Shown here one piece after another: positions 43,865-52,978 of a DNA stretch of 64,000 nt. The translations under genes and the position numbers were made by a program. Location of the stretch: positions 186,001-250,000 of the forward strand of contig NZ_JAQIIX010000002.1 of the NCBI RefSeq assembly GCF_036946495.1. The letters are read 5' to 3'. Each line of letters begins with the position of its first letter. The stretch's first letter is position 1. The notes under the pieces were generated by a model that was given only the letters and a program-made list of their open reading frames with translations, had not been told where the DNA came from and ran no database searches. The stretch is from Mycolicibacterium neoaurum (GTDB lineage Bacteria > Actinomycetota > Actinomycetes > Mycobacteriales > Mycobacteriaceae).

Positions 43865-46210
43865 TCAGCCGGTCGTGGGGCGGCGTGACTCCCGCTCACG
43901 CCGGCGGTACTGGCGGAACGCCGTCTTCTCGACGGTGTTCAGGTCGGCGAGAATCCCGCGGATCTCGGTGAGGAAGGCCTGACGCCGTTCGGACAGATCG
44001 GGCGCACGACGCAGCAGGTTCTGATCGGCGACCACCTGTCTGGCCGTGGCGAACAGCAGAGCCGAGACCGACTCGGCGCTGCGCACCCTGCCCTGGGCGA
44101 CGTGCTGACGTCCGACGCCGAGCGCGAGCTTGGTCAGATCGGGTTCGGAGATCTCGGCCGAGGCGTCGCGCAGCACGTCGGCGACGATCTCATAGGCCTC
44201 GAAGAACGGCCGCAACATGGCCGCACCCAATAGTGGTTGCTTGACGCGCAGCAGCTCGAGGATCGACTCGGGGCCCTCGGCGATGCGCTCCTCCCAGCCG
44301 TCGACCCAGCTCATCTCCCGGGTCACGTTCTCGCGGAAGGCCACCGAATCGGCGAAGTAGAACTCGAACTTGAGCAGGTCGCGCAGGCGCAGCACCTGGG
44401 ACCAGAACGCGTCGAGCCAATCGGACTCGGCGGTCGCGGCGTGCGCGAGCGCCAATTCGATGATCGAGGTCTCCAAAAACGCGTAGATGATCGAGTTGCG
44501 GTAGAACGCCGCCTCATGCTCGTTCTCCGGTGCGATCCGCCAGACCGGTTCACGCCCGCCGTCGACTCTGGTGACCGGATGGCCACCGGAGAGCGCATCC
44601 ACCGCCGCGCGCACCCCCTCCTTGGTGCGCAACCGCAGCACGCTGTTGGTCATCGGGATCTCGCGGCGCTCAAGGTAATCCAAGGCGTCGGCGAAAGTAT
44701 GGTGCAACTGGTCGACGGTCAGCGCCACTCCGCGCGCGGCCAGCAGTAGCGCCGAGACTAGCCCGGTGGCGTTGACCGGGGTGACCTGCACGATGCGCCA
44801 GGCCACCTCGAAGGCCATCTTCTGCATGGCCAGACGCTTCGCCTCGGGGCTTTGGGCGATGGGACCGTTGGGCTCGCCGAGGTACTGCCGCATGGACACG
44901 GCTTCGGGGAAGCGGACGTAGATCTTGCCGTAGTTGCGTTCGCCCTGGGCCTTGATGAAGTTGTAGAGCCAGCTGACGCTTTCGGGCGTCTTCTCCCCGC
45001 CACGGGCGTACTCGGCGTATTCGGCGGTCTCGTGCAGCTGGTCGAAGCTGATCGACACCGGCTGCAGCAGGATGTCCTCGCTGCGGCCGTCGAGATAGGC
45101 GTCGGCGACGTAGGACAACAGACCGAGCTTGGGCGGCAACATCTTTCCGGTGCGCGACCGGGTGCCCTCGATGGACCAGTTGAGGTTGAACCGCTTTTCC
45201 ACGATATAGCCGACGAACTGGCGCAGCACGTATTTGTACAGCGGATCGTCGAGTTTGCGGCGCAGGAAGATGACCCCGGAGTGCCGGAAGATCGGCCCCA
45301 TGAACCCGAAGGACAGGTTGATCCCGGCGAAGGTGTGCACCGGCGGCAACCGGTTCTCCTGCATGGCGACCGGGACGATGACCCCATCGAGATAGGAGCG
45401 ATGGGAGAACAGCAGAACGGCCGGATGGACCTCCAGCGCCCCGCGCATGGCCTCGATCTCGGCGCTGTCGTAATCGATGTGTGGATCGAAACCACGACTG
45501 AAGATCGCCCGTCCCAGGGTGGGGATCAGGTCGACAGAGAACCGGCTCCAGCCGGTGGAGAGCTCGTCGAGCATCTCCCCGGCCTTCTCGATGGTCGCGC
45601 CGGGAATCTGGTCCAAACCCTCCCGGAACCGCGATGAGGCCAGCATCTCCGGCTTGACCAACCGCGGCGACTTGTACTCGGGGCCGAGCAGTCGCAGCTC
45701 GACCCGTTCGATGGCCAGAATCGCCCTGCGGATGACGAAACGGGCGAATTCGCGCGGGTTCTCGGCGGTGGTGGTGTCCTGCCACTGCTGCCGGAGCTCG
45801 GAGACCTTGGCGGGTTCACCGGCAACCACCCGCGCGCGGGCCGGGTTCTTGCGCAGGATTCGGCGCTGCAACAGTTCCGGCGGCCGATAGGTGTCACGGC
45901 CGGAGATCAGGGCAACCACCTTTGACCGGGTGGGCAATCCGCCGGGCACCCAGAAGATGCGCACCGGCACGACGGATCGGTCCGGGTCCGCCGAAAGCAG
46001 TTGGACCAATCGGGCCATCACGGTGGCGGGTGGATCATCGGAATGATCGGGCAGCAGCAGCACCTCGACACGGGCCTCGGGCCGCTCACGCTGCTGTTGG
46101 GCCAGCCAGTGGTCGAGCAACTCCTGCTCGGCGGGCGAGCCGACCGCGGCCAACACCAGGGTGTCCCCGGTCGGACTGAAGGTGGCGAAATCCTCAGCGA
46201 CCGGTTTCAC
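43865..46210 (-). CDS. plsB2: Glycerol-3-phosphate acyltransferase PlsB2
   Basis: 781-residue membrane-associated acyltransferase making 1-acyl-glycerol-3-phosphate. The catalytic H-x4-D is His270 to Asp275 (SHRSYLD). Further acyltransferase blocks are FMGPIFRHSGVIFLRRK, the substrate motif SIEGTRSRTGK, and a later LLQPVSISFD. Its GTG start overlaps the plsC stop codon (GTGA). It is the third gene of a WS/DGAT-plsC-plsB2 operon, so two successive acylations and a possible triacylglycerol or wax step are encoded together, as in M. tuberculosis (Rv2484c-Rv2482c). Confidence 0.94.
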   Translation of the reverse strand: MKPVAEDFATFSPTGDTLVLAAVGSPAEQELLDHWLAQQQRERPEARVEVLLLPDHSDDPPATVMARLVQLLSADPDRSVVPVRIFWVPGGLPTRSKVVALISGRDTYRPPELLQRRILRKNPARARVVAGEPAKVSELRQQWQDTTTAENPREFARFVIRRAILAIERVELRLLGPEYKSPRLVKPEMLASSRFREGLDQIPGATIEKAGEMLDELSTGWSRFSVDLIPTLGRAIFSRGFDPHIDYDSAEIEAMRGALEVHPAVLLFSHRSYLDGVIVPVAMQENRLPPVHTFAGINLSFGFMGPIFRHSGVIFLRRKLDDPLYKYVLRQFVGYIVEKRFNLNWSIEGTRSRTGKMLPPKLGLLSYVADAYLDGRSEDILLQPVSISFDQLHETAEYAEYARGGEKTPESVSWLYNFIKAQGERNYGKIYVRFPEAVSMRQYLGEPNGPIAQSPEAKRLAMQKMAFEVAWRIVQVTPVNATGLVSALLLAARGVALTVDQLHHTFADALDYLERREIPMTNSVLRLRTKEGVRAAVDALSGGHPVTRVDGGREPVWRIAPENEHEAAFYRNSIIYAFLETSIIELALAHAATAESDWLDAFWSQVLRLRDLLKFEFYFADSVAFRENVTREMSWVDGWEERIAEGPESILELLRVKQPLLGAAMLRPFFEAYEIVADVLRDASAEISEPDLTKLALGVGRQHVAQGRVRSAESVSALLFATARQVVADQNLLRRAPDLSERRQAFLTEIRGILADLNTVEKTAFRQYRRRERESRRPTTG

Positions 46211-47715
46211 TGGCGCCCTTTCCGATTGCGATAGACGGCGTGGTCGGGCAGATCACCGACGGGCCACGATGCCAACGTGTCCAGATACAGCTGGCGCACC
46301 TCGGCGATCCGCTCCGTGAGATTGTCCTGGTTCCAGTCGTCGACGGGTATCGGCGGGAACACCGCGACGTCGACCTTGCCCGAGTTGAACGTGCTGGAGT
46401 CGCGGGCGGCGATGACCTCGGCATTGCGGATGACGATCGGCACGATCGGAATCCCCGCAGCCATCGCGATGCGGAACGGTCCCTTCTTGAACGGACCCAC
46501 CTCGGTGGTGTCGAGCCGGGTACCCTCCGGCGCGATCAGGATCGAAAGCCCCTTCTTGGCAAGCTCTTCCACCTTGTGCAGGCCCTCGATCGCGGACTGG
46601 GTGTCCTCGCGGTCGATGAACGCCGCATCCATCACCTTGCCGAGCGGACCCATCAGCGGGTTGCGCTCCAGCTCCTTTTTCCCCACTCCGGTGAAGTCGG
46701 TGTTGACCAGATGGCCGGCGATCATCGGGTCGGCCTGGTTGCGGTGATTGAAGATGAACACCGCAGGCCGTTGTTTGGTCAGATTTTCCTCGCCGAGCAC
46801 ATTGAGACCGATGCCGGTGGTCAGCATCAGCAGCTTGCTCCAGTTGGACGTGAAGAAGTTGACGCCGACCCGTTTGTTGCGTGTCAGCAGCCCCAACCCG
46901 ATGGCACCGGCGGCCACCGTGGGGATGGTGGCCAGGCTGGCCAGGGTGCGGATCTGCGAGATGGGGCTGCTGCCGCTGCGGCTGGTGAACTTGAGGATCG
47001 GCCATCCCCGCTTGGCAGCCACCGCGGCCAGTTTCCCGGCCGGGTTGGTCGGCCGCGGATTACCGACGAGGTACATCAGCGCGACATCCTCGTCGCCGTC
47101 GGCATAGAAGTAACTCTTGGCCAGATCGACCCCGTTCTCGGCCGAGAACTTCTGTACCGCATGGGCTTTGCCGGGTCCCCAGATGATCGGCTCGGCAACC
47201 TCACCGGTGATCAGTCCGTCGTCGTCGGCGATGAACTTGTTGCTCAAGATGTTGTCGATGCCCAGGAATTTGGCGACGGGCTCGACCTGGACGGTCAACG
47301 CACTGGAGCTCAGCACGACGGTGTGTCCGCGGGCCTGGTGGGCACGCACCATCGCACGCATCTCGGGGTAGATGCGATCCCGGACGTGCTGGACGAACAG
47401 CCGCTCCCCCAGTTCGTCGAGATCACTGACGGAGTTCCCGCGCAGCATCCGGGCACCCTTGCCGATCAGATCCTCGAACTCCGAGCGACCGAGTTGATGG
47501 TTGATACCGGCCTGCACCATCCCGATGAACTCTCCCGCGCTCATCTGCCCGCGGCGCAGCCGGTCCTGGGTCATCAACACGCCCGTGAACCCGGCCACCA
47601 ACGTGCCGTCCAGATCGAAGAAGGCGCCGACCTCGGGCCCCTCGGGGCTGGCCTCGATCTCGGCGACCGTTCCCGGCAGCCGCATCACCGGCGATTCGCC
47701 GTCGGCGGGACTCAT
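46207..47715 (-). CDS. plsC: HAD phosphatase-acyltransferase fusion (PlsC type)
   Basis: 502 residues with two domains. The HAD domain (about 28-225) has the nucleophile motif FFDLDGTLV (Asp34, Asp36), a Ser in VVLSSSA (about 134-140) and the motif YADGDEDVALM. The lysophospholipid acyltransferase domain (about 285-480) has H-x4-D at His324 to Asp329 (NHRNQAD) and PEGTR. This fusion can acylate lysophosphatidate, and the HAD half resembles phosphoserine-phosphatase-like proteins that may dephosphorylate phosphatidate. The ATG overlaps the upstream gene's stop. The longer frame lacks family support. Confidence 0.92.
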   Translation of the reverse strand: MSPADGESPVMRLPGTVAEIEASPEGPEVGAFFDLDGTLVAGFTGVLMTQDRLRRGQMSAGEFIGMVQAGINHQLGRSEFEDLIGKGARMLRGNSVSDLDELGERLFVQHVRDRIYPEMRAMVRAHQARGHTVVLSSSALTVQVEPVAKFLGIDNILSNKFIADDDGLITGEVAEPIIWGPGKAHAVQKFSAENGVDLAKSYFYADGDEDVALMYLVGNPRPTNPAGKLAAVAAKRGWPILKFTSRSGSSPISQIRTLASLATIPTVAAGAIGLGLLTRNKRVGVNFFTSNWSKLLMLTTGIGLNVLGEENLTKQRPAVFIFNHRNQADPMIAGHLVNTDFTGVGKKELERNPLMGPLGKVMDAAFIDREDTQSAIEGLHKVEELAKKGLSILIAPEGTRLDTTEVGPFKKGPFRIAMAAGIPIVPIVIRNAEVIAARDSSTFNSGKVDVAVFPPIPVDDWNQDNLTERIAEVRQLYLDTLASWPVGDLPDHAVYRNRKGRQ

Positions 47716-49181
47716 TGCGCGGCACTCCCATTCGACGATGTGGTTTCGGACATGCTGAATGATGCGGCCGCGGTGCGACCGTCGCCGCCCAGGGCCAGGA
47801 CCTCGTCGAAGCCCTGGACAAGGCTGCGTCGCCACAGCTGCGCGTCGTTGATGGCGGCCTTGTCGTAGCGGGTGGTGACCGTGACGTATCCGCCACGCGA
47901 GACCAGCACCGCCATCATCGCCACACCAGGTAACGGACCAAGTCCGTAGTGCCGCAGCACCTTCGCCCCGGCGATGAAGGTGTCACCGGGATAGACGGGC
48001 ACGTTGGAGGCCTGGACATCGGAGTTCACCACCGAACCGGCGACCGATTCGAGGACGGCATCGGGCAGGAAACTCGCGATCGGAGCGATCGAACCGACCA
48101 TGTCGATCGCTCGTTCCTCGCGCTTGCTGGTCATCTGCGATCGAATGGCCTTGATCCGGCGTTCGGGGTCGGCGATACCGATCGGTGCGGCGAGATTGAT
48201 ACCGGCGAAACGGTTTCCGCCGGCCGGGTCGTCGTCGGAGCGCAGGTTGACCGGTACCGCCATCGGCAAGGTATCGATCGGCATGCCCTTGGCCACGTGG
48301 TAATACCGCAGCGCTCCGCACAGGCCGGCCAGGTAGGCGTCGTTGATGGACCCACCGACGGCCTTGGCGGCCGTGTGCAGATCGGCGAACACGATATCGA
48401 TCGCCTCGCTGTGGGAGCTCAGGCTGCGCCGGCGCAACAACGGCGAGTGGTCGGCCACCGGCCGCGACACCCGGGTGGTCGACAGTGCGTAATCGACGAC
48501 GCCGCTGACCGCCGCGGCCGGATCCTTGACGACGTTGGTGACCGCGTGCACCGCACCGCCGACCAGACCCAGCACGCTGTTGGTGATCTTCATGGGCATC
48601 CGGTTGAGGCCCAGTTTCATCAGGTCGTTGGACGACAGGTCCTGCGGAATCGGCAGCGGCGCAAGCTCCCCGATCTCGACGTCGCGCTCCAGATTGTAGA
48701 TGTGGGCGAACATCTCGACGGTGCCGACACCGTCGGCGACGGCATGGCTCAGGTGCAGGATGGTGGCGGCACGGCCGTCGGCCAGACCCTCGACGAGGGT
48801 GGCGCTCCACAGTGGGCGGGTGATGTCCATCGGCGACTGCAGCGCGATCTCGGCGATGTCGAGGACCTCGCGCAGCGTGCCCGGTTCGGGTGCCCGCACC
48901 CTGCGGACGTGGAAGTCGAGGTTGAAATCCGGATCGACCACCCAGCGCGGCGCCGCAGTGGGCAGGGTCGGCATCACCACCTTCTGGCGTAGCCGAAGCA
49001 CCTTGCGGGATGCCTGCTCGAATACCGCCCGGAACCGCTCCCAATCGGGAGTCGTGTCAAGCAGTTCGACACCCATGATCCCGGACCGCGTCCGCGGATT
49101 GGCCTCACCGCGGTGCAGCAGCGTGTCGACGCCGTTCAGTTTCTGGGGCAGCCCCGCCGCATCCAACGGCACTCTGCTCAT
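47712..49181 (-). CDS. WS/DGAT-type acyltransferase (Rv2484c type)
   Basis: 489-residue wax ester synthase/diacylglycerol acyltransferase family protein. The canonical HHxxxDG motif is present as H143-L-S-H146-A-V-A-D150-G, keeping the catalytic second His and Asp but with Ser at the first His position. The C-terminal domain contains MAVPVNLRSDDDPAGGNRFAG, corresponding to the family NxR-type block, and SNVPVYPG. It may make triacylglycerol or wax esters, or have diverged. First gene of the lipid operon; plsC starts within its stop codon. Confidence 0.88.
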   Translation of the reverse strand: MSRVPLDAAGLPQKLNGVDTLLHRGEANPRTRSGIMGVELLDTTPDWERFRAVFEQASRKVLRLRQKVVMPTLPTAAPRWVVDPDFNLDFHVRRVRAPEPGTLREVLDIAEIALQSPMDITRPLWSATLVEGLADGRAATILHLSHAVADGVGTVEMFAHIYNLERDVEIGELAPLPIPQDLSSNDLMKLGLNRMPMKITNSVLGLVGGAVHAVTNVVKDPAAAVSGVVDYALSTTRVSRPVADHSPLLRRRSLSSHSEAIDIVFADLHTAAKAVGGSINDAYLAGLCGALRYYHVAKGMPIDTLPMAVPVNLRSDDDPAGGNRFAGINLAAPIGIADPERRIKAIRSQMTSKREERAIDMVGSIAPIASFLPDAVLESVAGSVVNSDVQASNVPVYPGDTFIAGAKVLRHYGLGPLPGVAMMAVLVSRGGYVTVTTRYDKAAINDAQLWRRSLVQGFDEVLALGGDGRTAAASFSMSETTSSNGSAAQ

Positions 49182-49286
49182 CGCGCGAACTCTCCTCCTG
49201 ATAACGCCCCTCGTGCAGCGTCCACGCTAGTCGGCGTCACGGCGACGCGACGCCCCTTTCGCTGGGAGCGCGAAACCTCACAGCCC

Positions 49287-49730
49287 TCACGCCGGGACGC
49301 GCGTATCCGCGGGCGGGTTCGGCAGATCGCGGAACGCCGCAGCCGCCAGGATCCGCTTCTGCTGACCGTTCCTCGGCGCGGCGATCCGCAAGTTCACCGA
49401 GACACCGTGATCGGTCGGCCGGATGTAGTAGCACTCGTCGGTGTCGGGGCAGTAGATGCAGATGACGTCGACGGCGTCCTTGTCGATGGGTACCGAATGG
49501 ACGCCGTGTCGATCCGCCCAAGTCGATCGCAGATTCAGCTTGATGACCCCGGCACGCGCGCATCGGTACTTCACCTGGACCCTGATGAACACGCCCGCCC
49601 GGTAGGCGACCAGGTCGAAGGCAGCATGCTCGGTGGCCGGGAAGAGCATGGTGTAGCCCTTGGCCACCAGATCCGAGAAGGCCTTGGCGACGCCCAGATC
49701 ACCTTTGTCCTTCGTGTGGTGCGAAGCCAT
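49287..49730 (-). CDS. PD-(D/E)XK nuclease-like protein
   Basis: 147 residues; ATG at 49728-49730 with AGGAGGAGA seven bases upstream. It starts MASHHTKDKGDLGVAKAFSD, and the core motifs are AAFDLVAYRAG then VQVKYRCA, i.e. D and Q-x-K as in PD-(D/E)XK enzymes of the group I intron endonuclease type. A C-terminal CIYCPDTDECYYI follows. It is probably a DNA-cutting enzyme or a derivative. No partner methylase is visible, so a restriction system is not supported. It lies 98 bases from tRNA-Arg, facing away from it. Confidence 0.7.
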   Translation of the reverse strand: MASHHTKDKGDLGVAKAFSDLVAKGYTMLFPATEHAAFDLVAYRAGVFIRVQVKYRCARAGVIKLNLRSTWADRHGVHSVPIDKDAVDVICIYCPDTDECYYIRPTDHGVSVNLRIAAPRNGQQKRILAAAAFRDLPNPPADTRVPA

Positions 49731-49754
49731 CGACCGTCTCCTCCTGAACACCGT

Positions 49755-49980
49755 TCCACCGACAGGTCGGGCTCGCCGTCGGTTGCTGAAAGGGAGTCGG
49801 TGAGGTGTAAATTACGACTGTCCGATCTGCCCCCGTGGCGCAACGGATAGCGCAGCGGGTTTCTACCCCGTAGGTTGCAGGTTCGAATCCTGTCGGGGGT
49901 GCTTTTTCACCGTGTGCGGGTCCGCCGGTGCCGACCCCATGTTGTCTGAACGGACCATAGCGCCCACCACCGACAGGTCG
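49755..49980 (+). repeat. 14-bp direct repeat flanking tRNA-Arg
   Basis: CCACCGACAGGTCG occurs at 49755-49768 and again at 49967-49980 in the same orientation, one copy on each side of the tRNA-Arg gene. A perfect 14-base repeat within 226 bases is unlikely by chance. It may be the remnant of an insertion or slip event, or a paired protein site. Confidence 0.6.
49829..49901 (+). tRNA. tRNA-Arg (anticodon TCT)
   Basis: 73-base cloverleaf. The acceptor stem GCCCCCG/CGGGGGT closes with a G-T pair, discriminator G. The anticodon loop TTTCTAC gives TCT, and the T-arm contains GTTCGAATC. CCA is not encoded. A T-run (49903-49907) follows directly and may assist termination. Confidence 0.95.
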
Positions 49981-49993
49981 CGACGAACAGGCG

Positions 49994-50371
49994 TCAGTCC
50001 TCGGTGGCCCGCAGCTCGTCGAACGCCGCACCCAGATTCGGCCGGATGGTCAGGACATCGGCCAGGCCGACCAGCTCAAGGGGTCGACGGGTGATCGGCC
50101 CGTCGGCCACCACCACCAGCGGAACCTCCGGGATCAGCCGCTGATGCGTCTCCACCAGTACCGACATGCCATAGGAGGCGAGCAACTCGGTATCGGTCAG
50201 ATCCACGATCACGGCCGTCGGTTGTTTCTTCAGCGCGGTCGCGATGACCTGCTGCAACGTCGGTGCGGTCACCATGTCGATGGCACCGGCGCAGCTCACT
50301 ACCACCGTCGTGTCATGCCACGATTCGGAGCAGACACACGGAGACGGGATGGGCTCAACTCGGTCGGGCAT
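49994..50371 (-). CDS. STAS-domain anti-sigma factor antagonist
   Basis: 125 residues, ATG at 50369-50371 with GAGGTG five bases upstream. The STAS core runs about 24-115. The motif VIVDLTDTELLASYGMSVL places Ser66 where SpoIIAA has its phosphorylated Ser58. In partner switching, an anti-sigma kinase phosphorylates this Ser and a PP2C phosphatase removes the phosphate. It is divergent, across about 200 bases, from a phytochrome with a PP2C output domain, which is an obvious candidate for that phosphatase. No kinase of the RsbW type is seen in the window. Confidence 0.88.
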   Translation of the reverse strand: MPDRVEPIPSPCVCSESWHDTTVVVSCAGAIDMVTAPTLQQVIATALKKQPTAVIVDLTDTELLASYGMSVLVETHQRLIPEVPLVVVADGPITRRPLELVGLADVLTIRPNLGAAFDELRATED

Positions 50372-50569
50372 GGACACCTCGCGCAAAAGTCGACTCGGGG
50401 CGCAATGTCTCGCGGGGCTGCTTCTTAACCAAACAAGCTAGAACGCCGAGTACCACGAGCCTAACGTAAAGATCCGGTCCCAATAGTGTCGCGGCACCCG
50501 AGCGGGCGGCAATCCGCCGACCTGGCACGCTGTGCACCGTAGTCGGGGACAGAACGGGGAGGTCTACCC

Positions 50570-52837
50570 ATTTCGCGTCAAAACGATGATGACGTGGCCG
50601 TCGAGGGTCTGCTACCACCCGGCACCGTCATCGACCTGGACAACTGCGCGCGGGAACCCATCCACATTCCCGGAAGTGTCCAGCCGCGCGGTGTACTCGC
50701 GGTGGTCCGCGAACCCAGTTTCGAGATCCGCCAGATCAGCGCGAACGTCGACGAGCTGCTCGGACGTTCCGTCGACGAGGTGCTGAACCAGGACCTGTCA
50801 ACTCTCATCGGGATCGATCAGGCCAACCTCATCAGACAGGCCGCCGCCACCTTCGGGGATCTGCGCCAACGCAACCCTCTCGAGCTGACCATGGAGGTGG
50901 GCGGCTACACCCGGCCGTTCGACGCGCTGCTGCACCGCGAACCCGGCGGCATCCTGCTCATCGAGATCGAGATGGCGTACGGCGAGCGCCCCTTCTCGTT
51001 CCCCAACACCTACCAGGCCGTCCGCAACTCGGTGGAGGAACTCAACCGCGCCGACGGGCTCGGGCCGCTCTACGACACCGCGGCGCGGGCGGTGCGCGAG
51101 CTGACCGGGTTCGACCGCGTCATGGTGTACCGATACGACCGCGACTACAACGGTGAAGTCGTCGCAGAGAACAAGCGTGAAGATCTCAATTCCTTTCTCG
51201 GGCTCCACTATCCGGCCAGCGACATACCTGCCCAGGCGCGCGCGATGTACGAGAAGAGCTGGCTTCGCCTGATCTCCGACGTCGATTACACGCCGGCGCC
51301 GTTGGTGCCGGCGATGGACCCCGACAGCGGGACACCGGTGGACCTGACCCATGCCACCCTGCGCAGCGTCTCCCCAATTCACATCGAGTACCTGAAGAAC
51401 ATGGGCGTGCGCGCGTCGATGTCGATATCACTGTTGCGGCACGGTCGGCTGTGGGGTCTGATCGCCTGTCATCACTACTCCGGACCGCACCTGCCGCCCT
51501 ACGGTGCACGCGCCGCCGCCGAGTTCCTCGGCTCGACCTTGTCACTGCGGATGGTCGACCGGTTCGACGAAGACCAGCTGCGCGAGCAACTCGCCGCCCA
51601 ATCGCTGTTGAGCCATCTGACCGCGGCGACGCACAATGACGCCGAACCGCTGGCCACCACGCTGCTGGGCGTGCCCAGCGTGCTCGACCTGTTGCCCGCC
51701 ACGGGGGTTGTGGTCAACGTGGGCGGTGAGTACGGAGCGCTGGGTTCACCGCCGGCACCCGAACACGTCGCGGCGATCGCCGCGTGGGCCCGCAGCACCG
51801 GTGAAGAGATCGCGGTCACCGAATGCCTTTCGCGTGACGTGCCCGCGGTGCCGGTCGATCCCCAGATCGCGGCCGGGGCGCTGGCGCTGAACCTGCCGGA
51901 CGACCAGTACGTCATCTGGTTCCGCGATGAGGCTGTGCGCTCGGTGGACTGGGGTGGCGACCCGCACAACAAGGCGATCGCCGTACAAGAGGGAGATCAG
52001 GTCCGGCTCAGCCCACGAAAGTCCTTCGATCGCTGGCGCGAGGTGGTCGACAAGTGCAGTGAGCCGTGGGCACCCATCCAACTGGAGTCCGCAGAAGGGT
52101 TACGCGTCAACCTCGTCGAAGAGCTCTACCGCCGGACCCGCAGCGCCCTTCGGGTGGCCGAGGTGTTGCAACGCAGCCTGCTACCGGAATCCATCCCGAC
52201 CGTCGAGGGCTGGGAGTTGTCCGCCGACTACCGGCCCGCAGCAGGCGGCCGGGTCGGCGGCGACTGGTACGACGCGTTCGAACTCCGCGATGGCCGGCTG
52301 GTGGTCCTGCTCGGTGACGTGGCCGGCCATGGCCTCGCCGCCGCGGGAACGATGGCCCAGCTCCGGAATGTGCTGCGGGCCAATCTGTTCGCCGGTGCTG
52401 CGCCCGGAACGGCGATCGACGAGCTGAACACTTTCAGCGTCCATCTGATGCCCCGCACTTTTGCCACCGTCATCGTCGCCAGGATCGACATCCGCACGGG
52501 CCACGTCGAGGCGTCCTCGGCCGGTCATCTCATGCCGTTCATCACCGAGTCGGCGGACGCCACGCCCGCTGCGGCACTGATCAGCCTGTCGCCGCCGATC
52601 GGGGTTCGGGGCGCGACGTATGCCACCAGCGAGTTCGTCATCGAGTCCGGTCAATCCATGGTGATGTTCTCGGACGGATTAGTGGAACGGCGAACAGCAT
52701 CGATAGACGAAGGTCTGCTGCGCTTGGCCACCAAACTCGCGGCATCCCGCGACCGGCGCGCGGCGACCGTTTCTGCGGCGATGACGCCCAACGACACCGA
52801 CGACGACGTCACCGTCATCGTCTTGGGCCGCCGGTGA
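50570..52837 (+). CDS. Bacteriophytochrome-PP2C phosphatase fusion
   Basis: About 755 residues. A GGGGAGG ribosome site (50556-50562) is ideally placed for an ATT codon at 50570; the first standard start is a GTG at 50594 without a ribosome site (numbers below count from it, 747 residues). PAS (1-125) has the biliverdin-binding Cys18 in NCAREPIHIPG. GAF (about 140-320) has PASDIP (207-212), His263 in PIHIEYLKNMGV and His293 in ACHH. PHY (about 330-510) keeps the tongue motif PRKSF (474-478). After a helical linker, a SpoIIE-type PP2C domain (about 530-747) holds metal-site aspartates in GGDWYD (557), GDVAGHG (575), FSDG (694) and TDDD. No histidine-kinase domain. It should be a red/far-red light sensor controlling a phosphatase, probably acting on the STAS protein encoded next to it. 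Confidence 0.9.
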   Translation: MSRQNDDDVAVEGLLPPGTVIDLDNCAREPIHIPGSVQPRGVLAVVREPSFEIRQISANVDELLGRSVDEVLNQDLSTLIGIDQANLIRQAAATFGDLRQRNPLELTMEVGGYTRPFDALLHREPGGILLIEIEMAYGERPFSFPNTYQAVRNSVEELNRADGLGPLYDTAARAVRELTGFDRVMVYRYDRDYNGEVVAENKREDLNSFLGLHYPASDIPAQARAMYEKSWLRLISDVDYTPAPLVPAMDPDSGTPVDLTHATLRSVSPIHIEYLKNMGVRASMSISLLRHGRLWGLIACHHYSGPHLPPYGARAAAEFLGSTLSLRMVDRFDEDQLREQLAAQSLLSHLTAATHNDAEPLATTLLGVPSVLDLLPATGVVVNVGGEYGALGSPPAPEHVAAIAAWARSTGEEIAVTECLSRDVPAVPVDPQIAAGALALNLPDDQYVIWFRDEAVRSVDWGGDPHNKAIAVQEGDQVRLSPRKSFDRWREVVDKCSEPWAPIQLESAEGLRVNLVEELYRRTRSALRVAEVLQRSLLPESIPTVEGWELSADYRPAAGGRVGGDWYDAFELRDGRLVVLLGDVAGHGLAAAGTMAQLRNVLRANLFAGAAPGTAIDELNTFSVHLMPRTFATVIVARIDIRTGHVEASSAGHLMPFITESADATPAAALISLSPPIGVRGATYATSEFVIESGQSMVMFSDGLVERRTASIDEGLLRLATKLAASRDRRAATVSAAMTPNDTDDDVTVIVLGRR

Positions 52838-52978
52838 GCAACCTCCCGAGGTGTTGGAATCGGTTGATCACTCCGAGGCTTATGGTGGGTCCCGCGTCGG
52901 GGCCGGTCAGCTCACCGAACTACCGCCACTATCGAGCGCGCCGACAATGACGGCGCGATAGCTCACATCCGAGGGGCG

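Noticed and set aside
46240..47868. 542-codon frame on the + strand
   Set aside because: Antisense to plsC; no start context or recognised motif.
49287..49730. Restriction-modification system
   Set aside because: Only a lone nuclease-like gene. The methyltransferase at 52979 is of the small-molecule type, lacks DNA methylase motifs and is 3 kb away.
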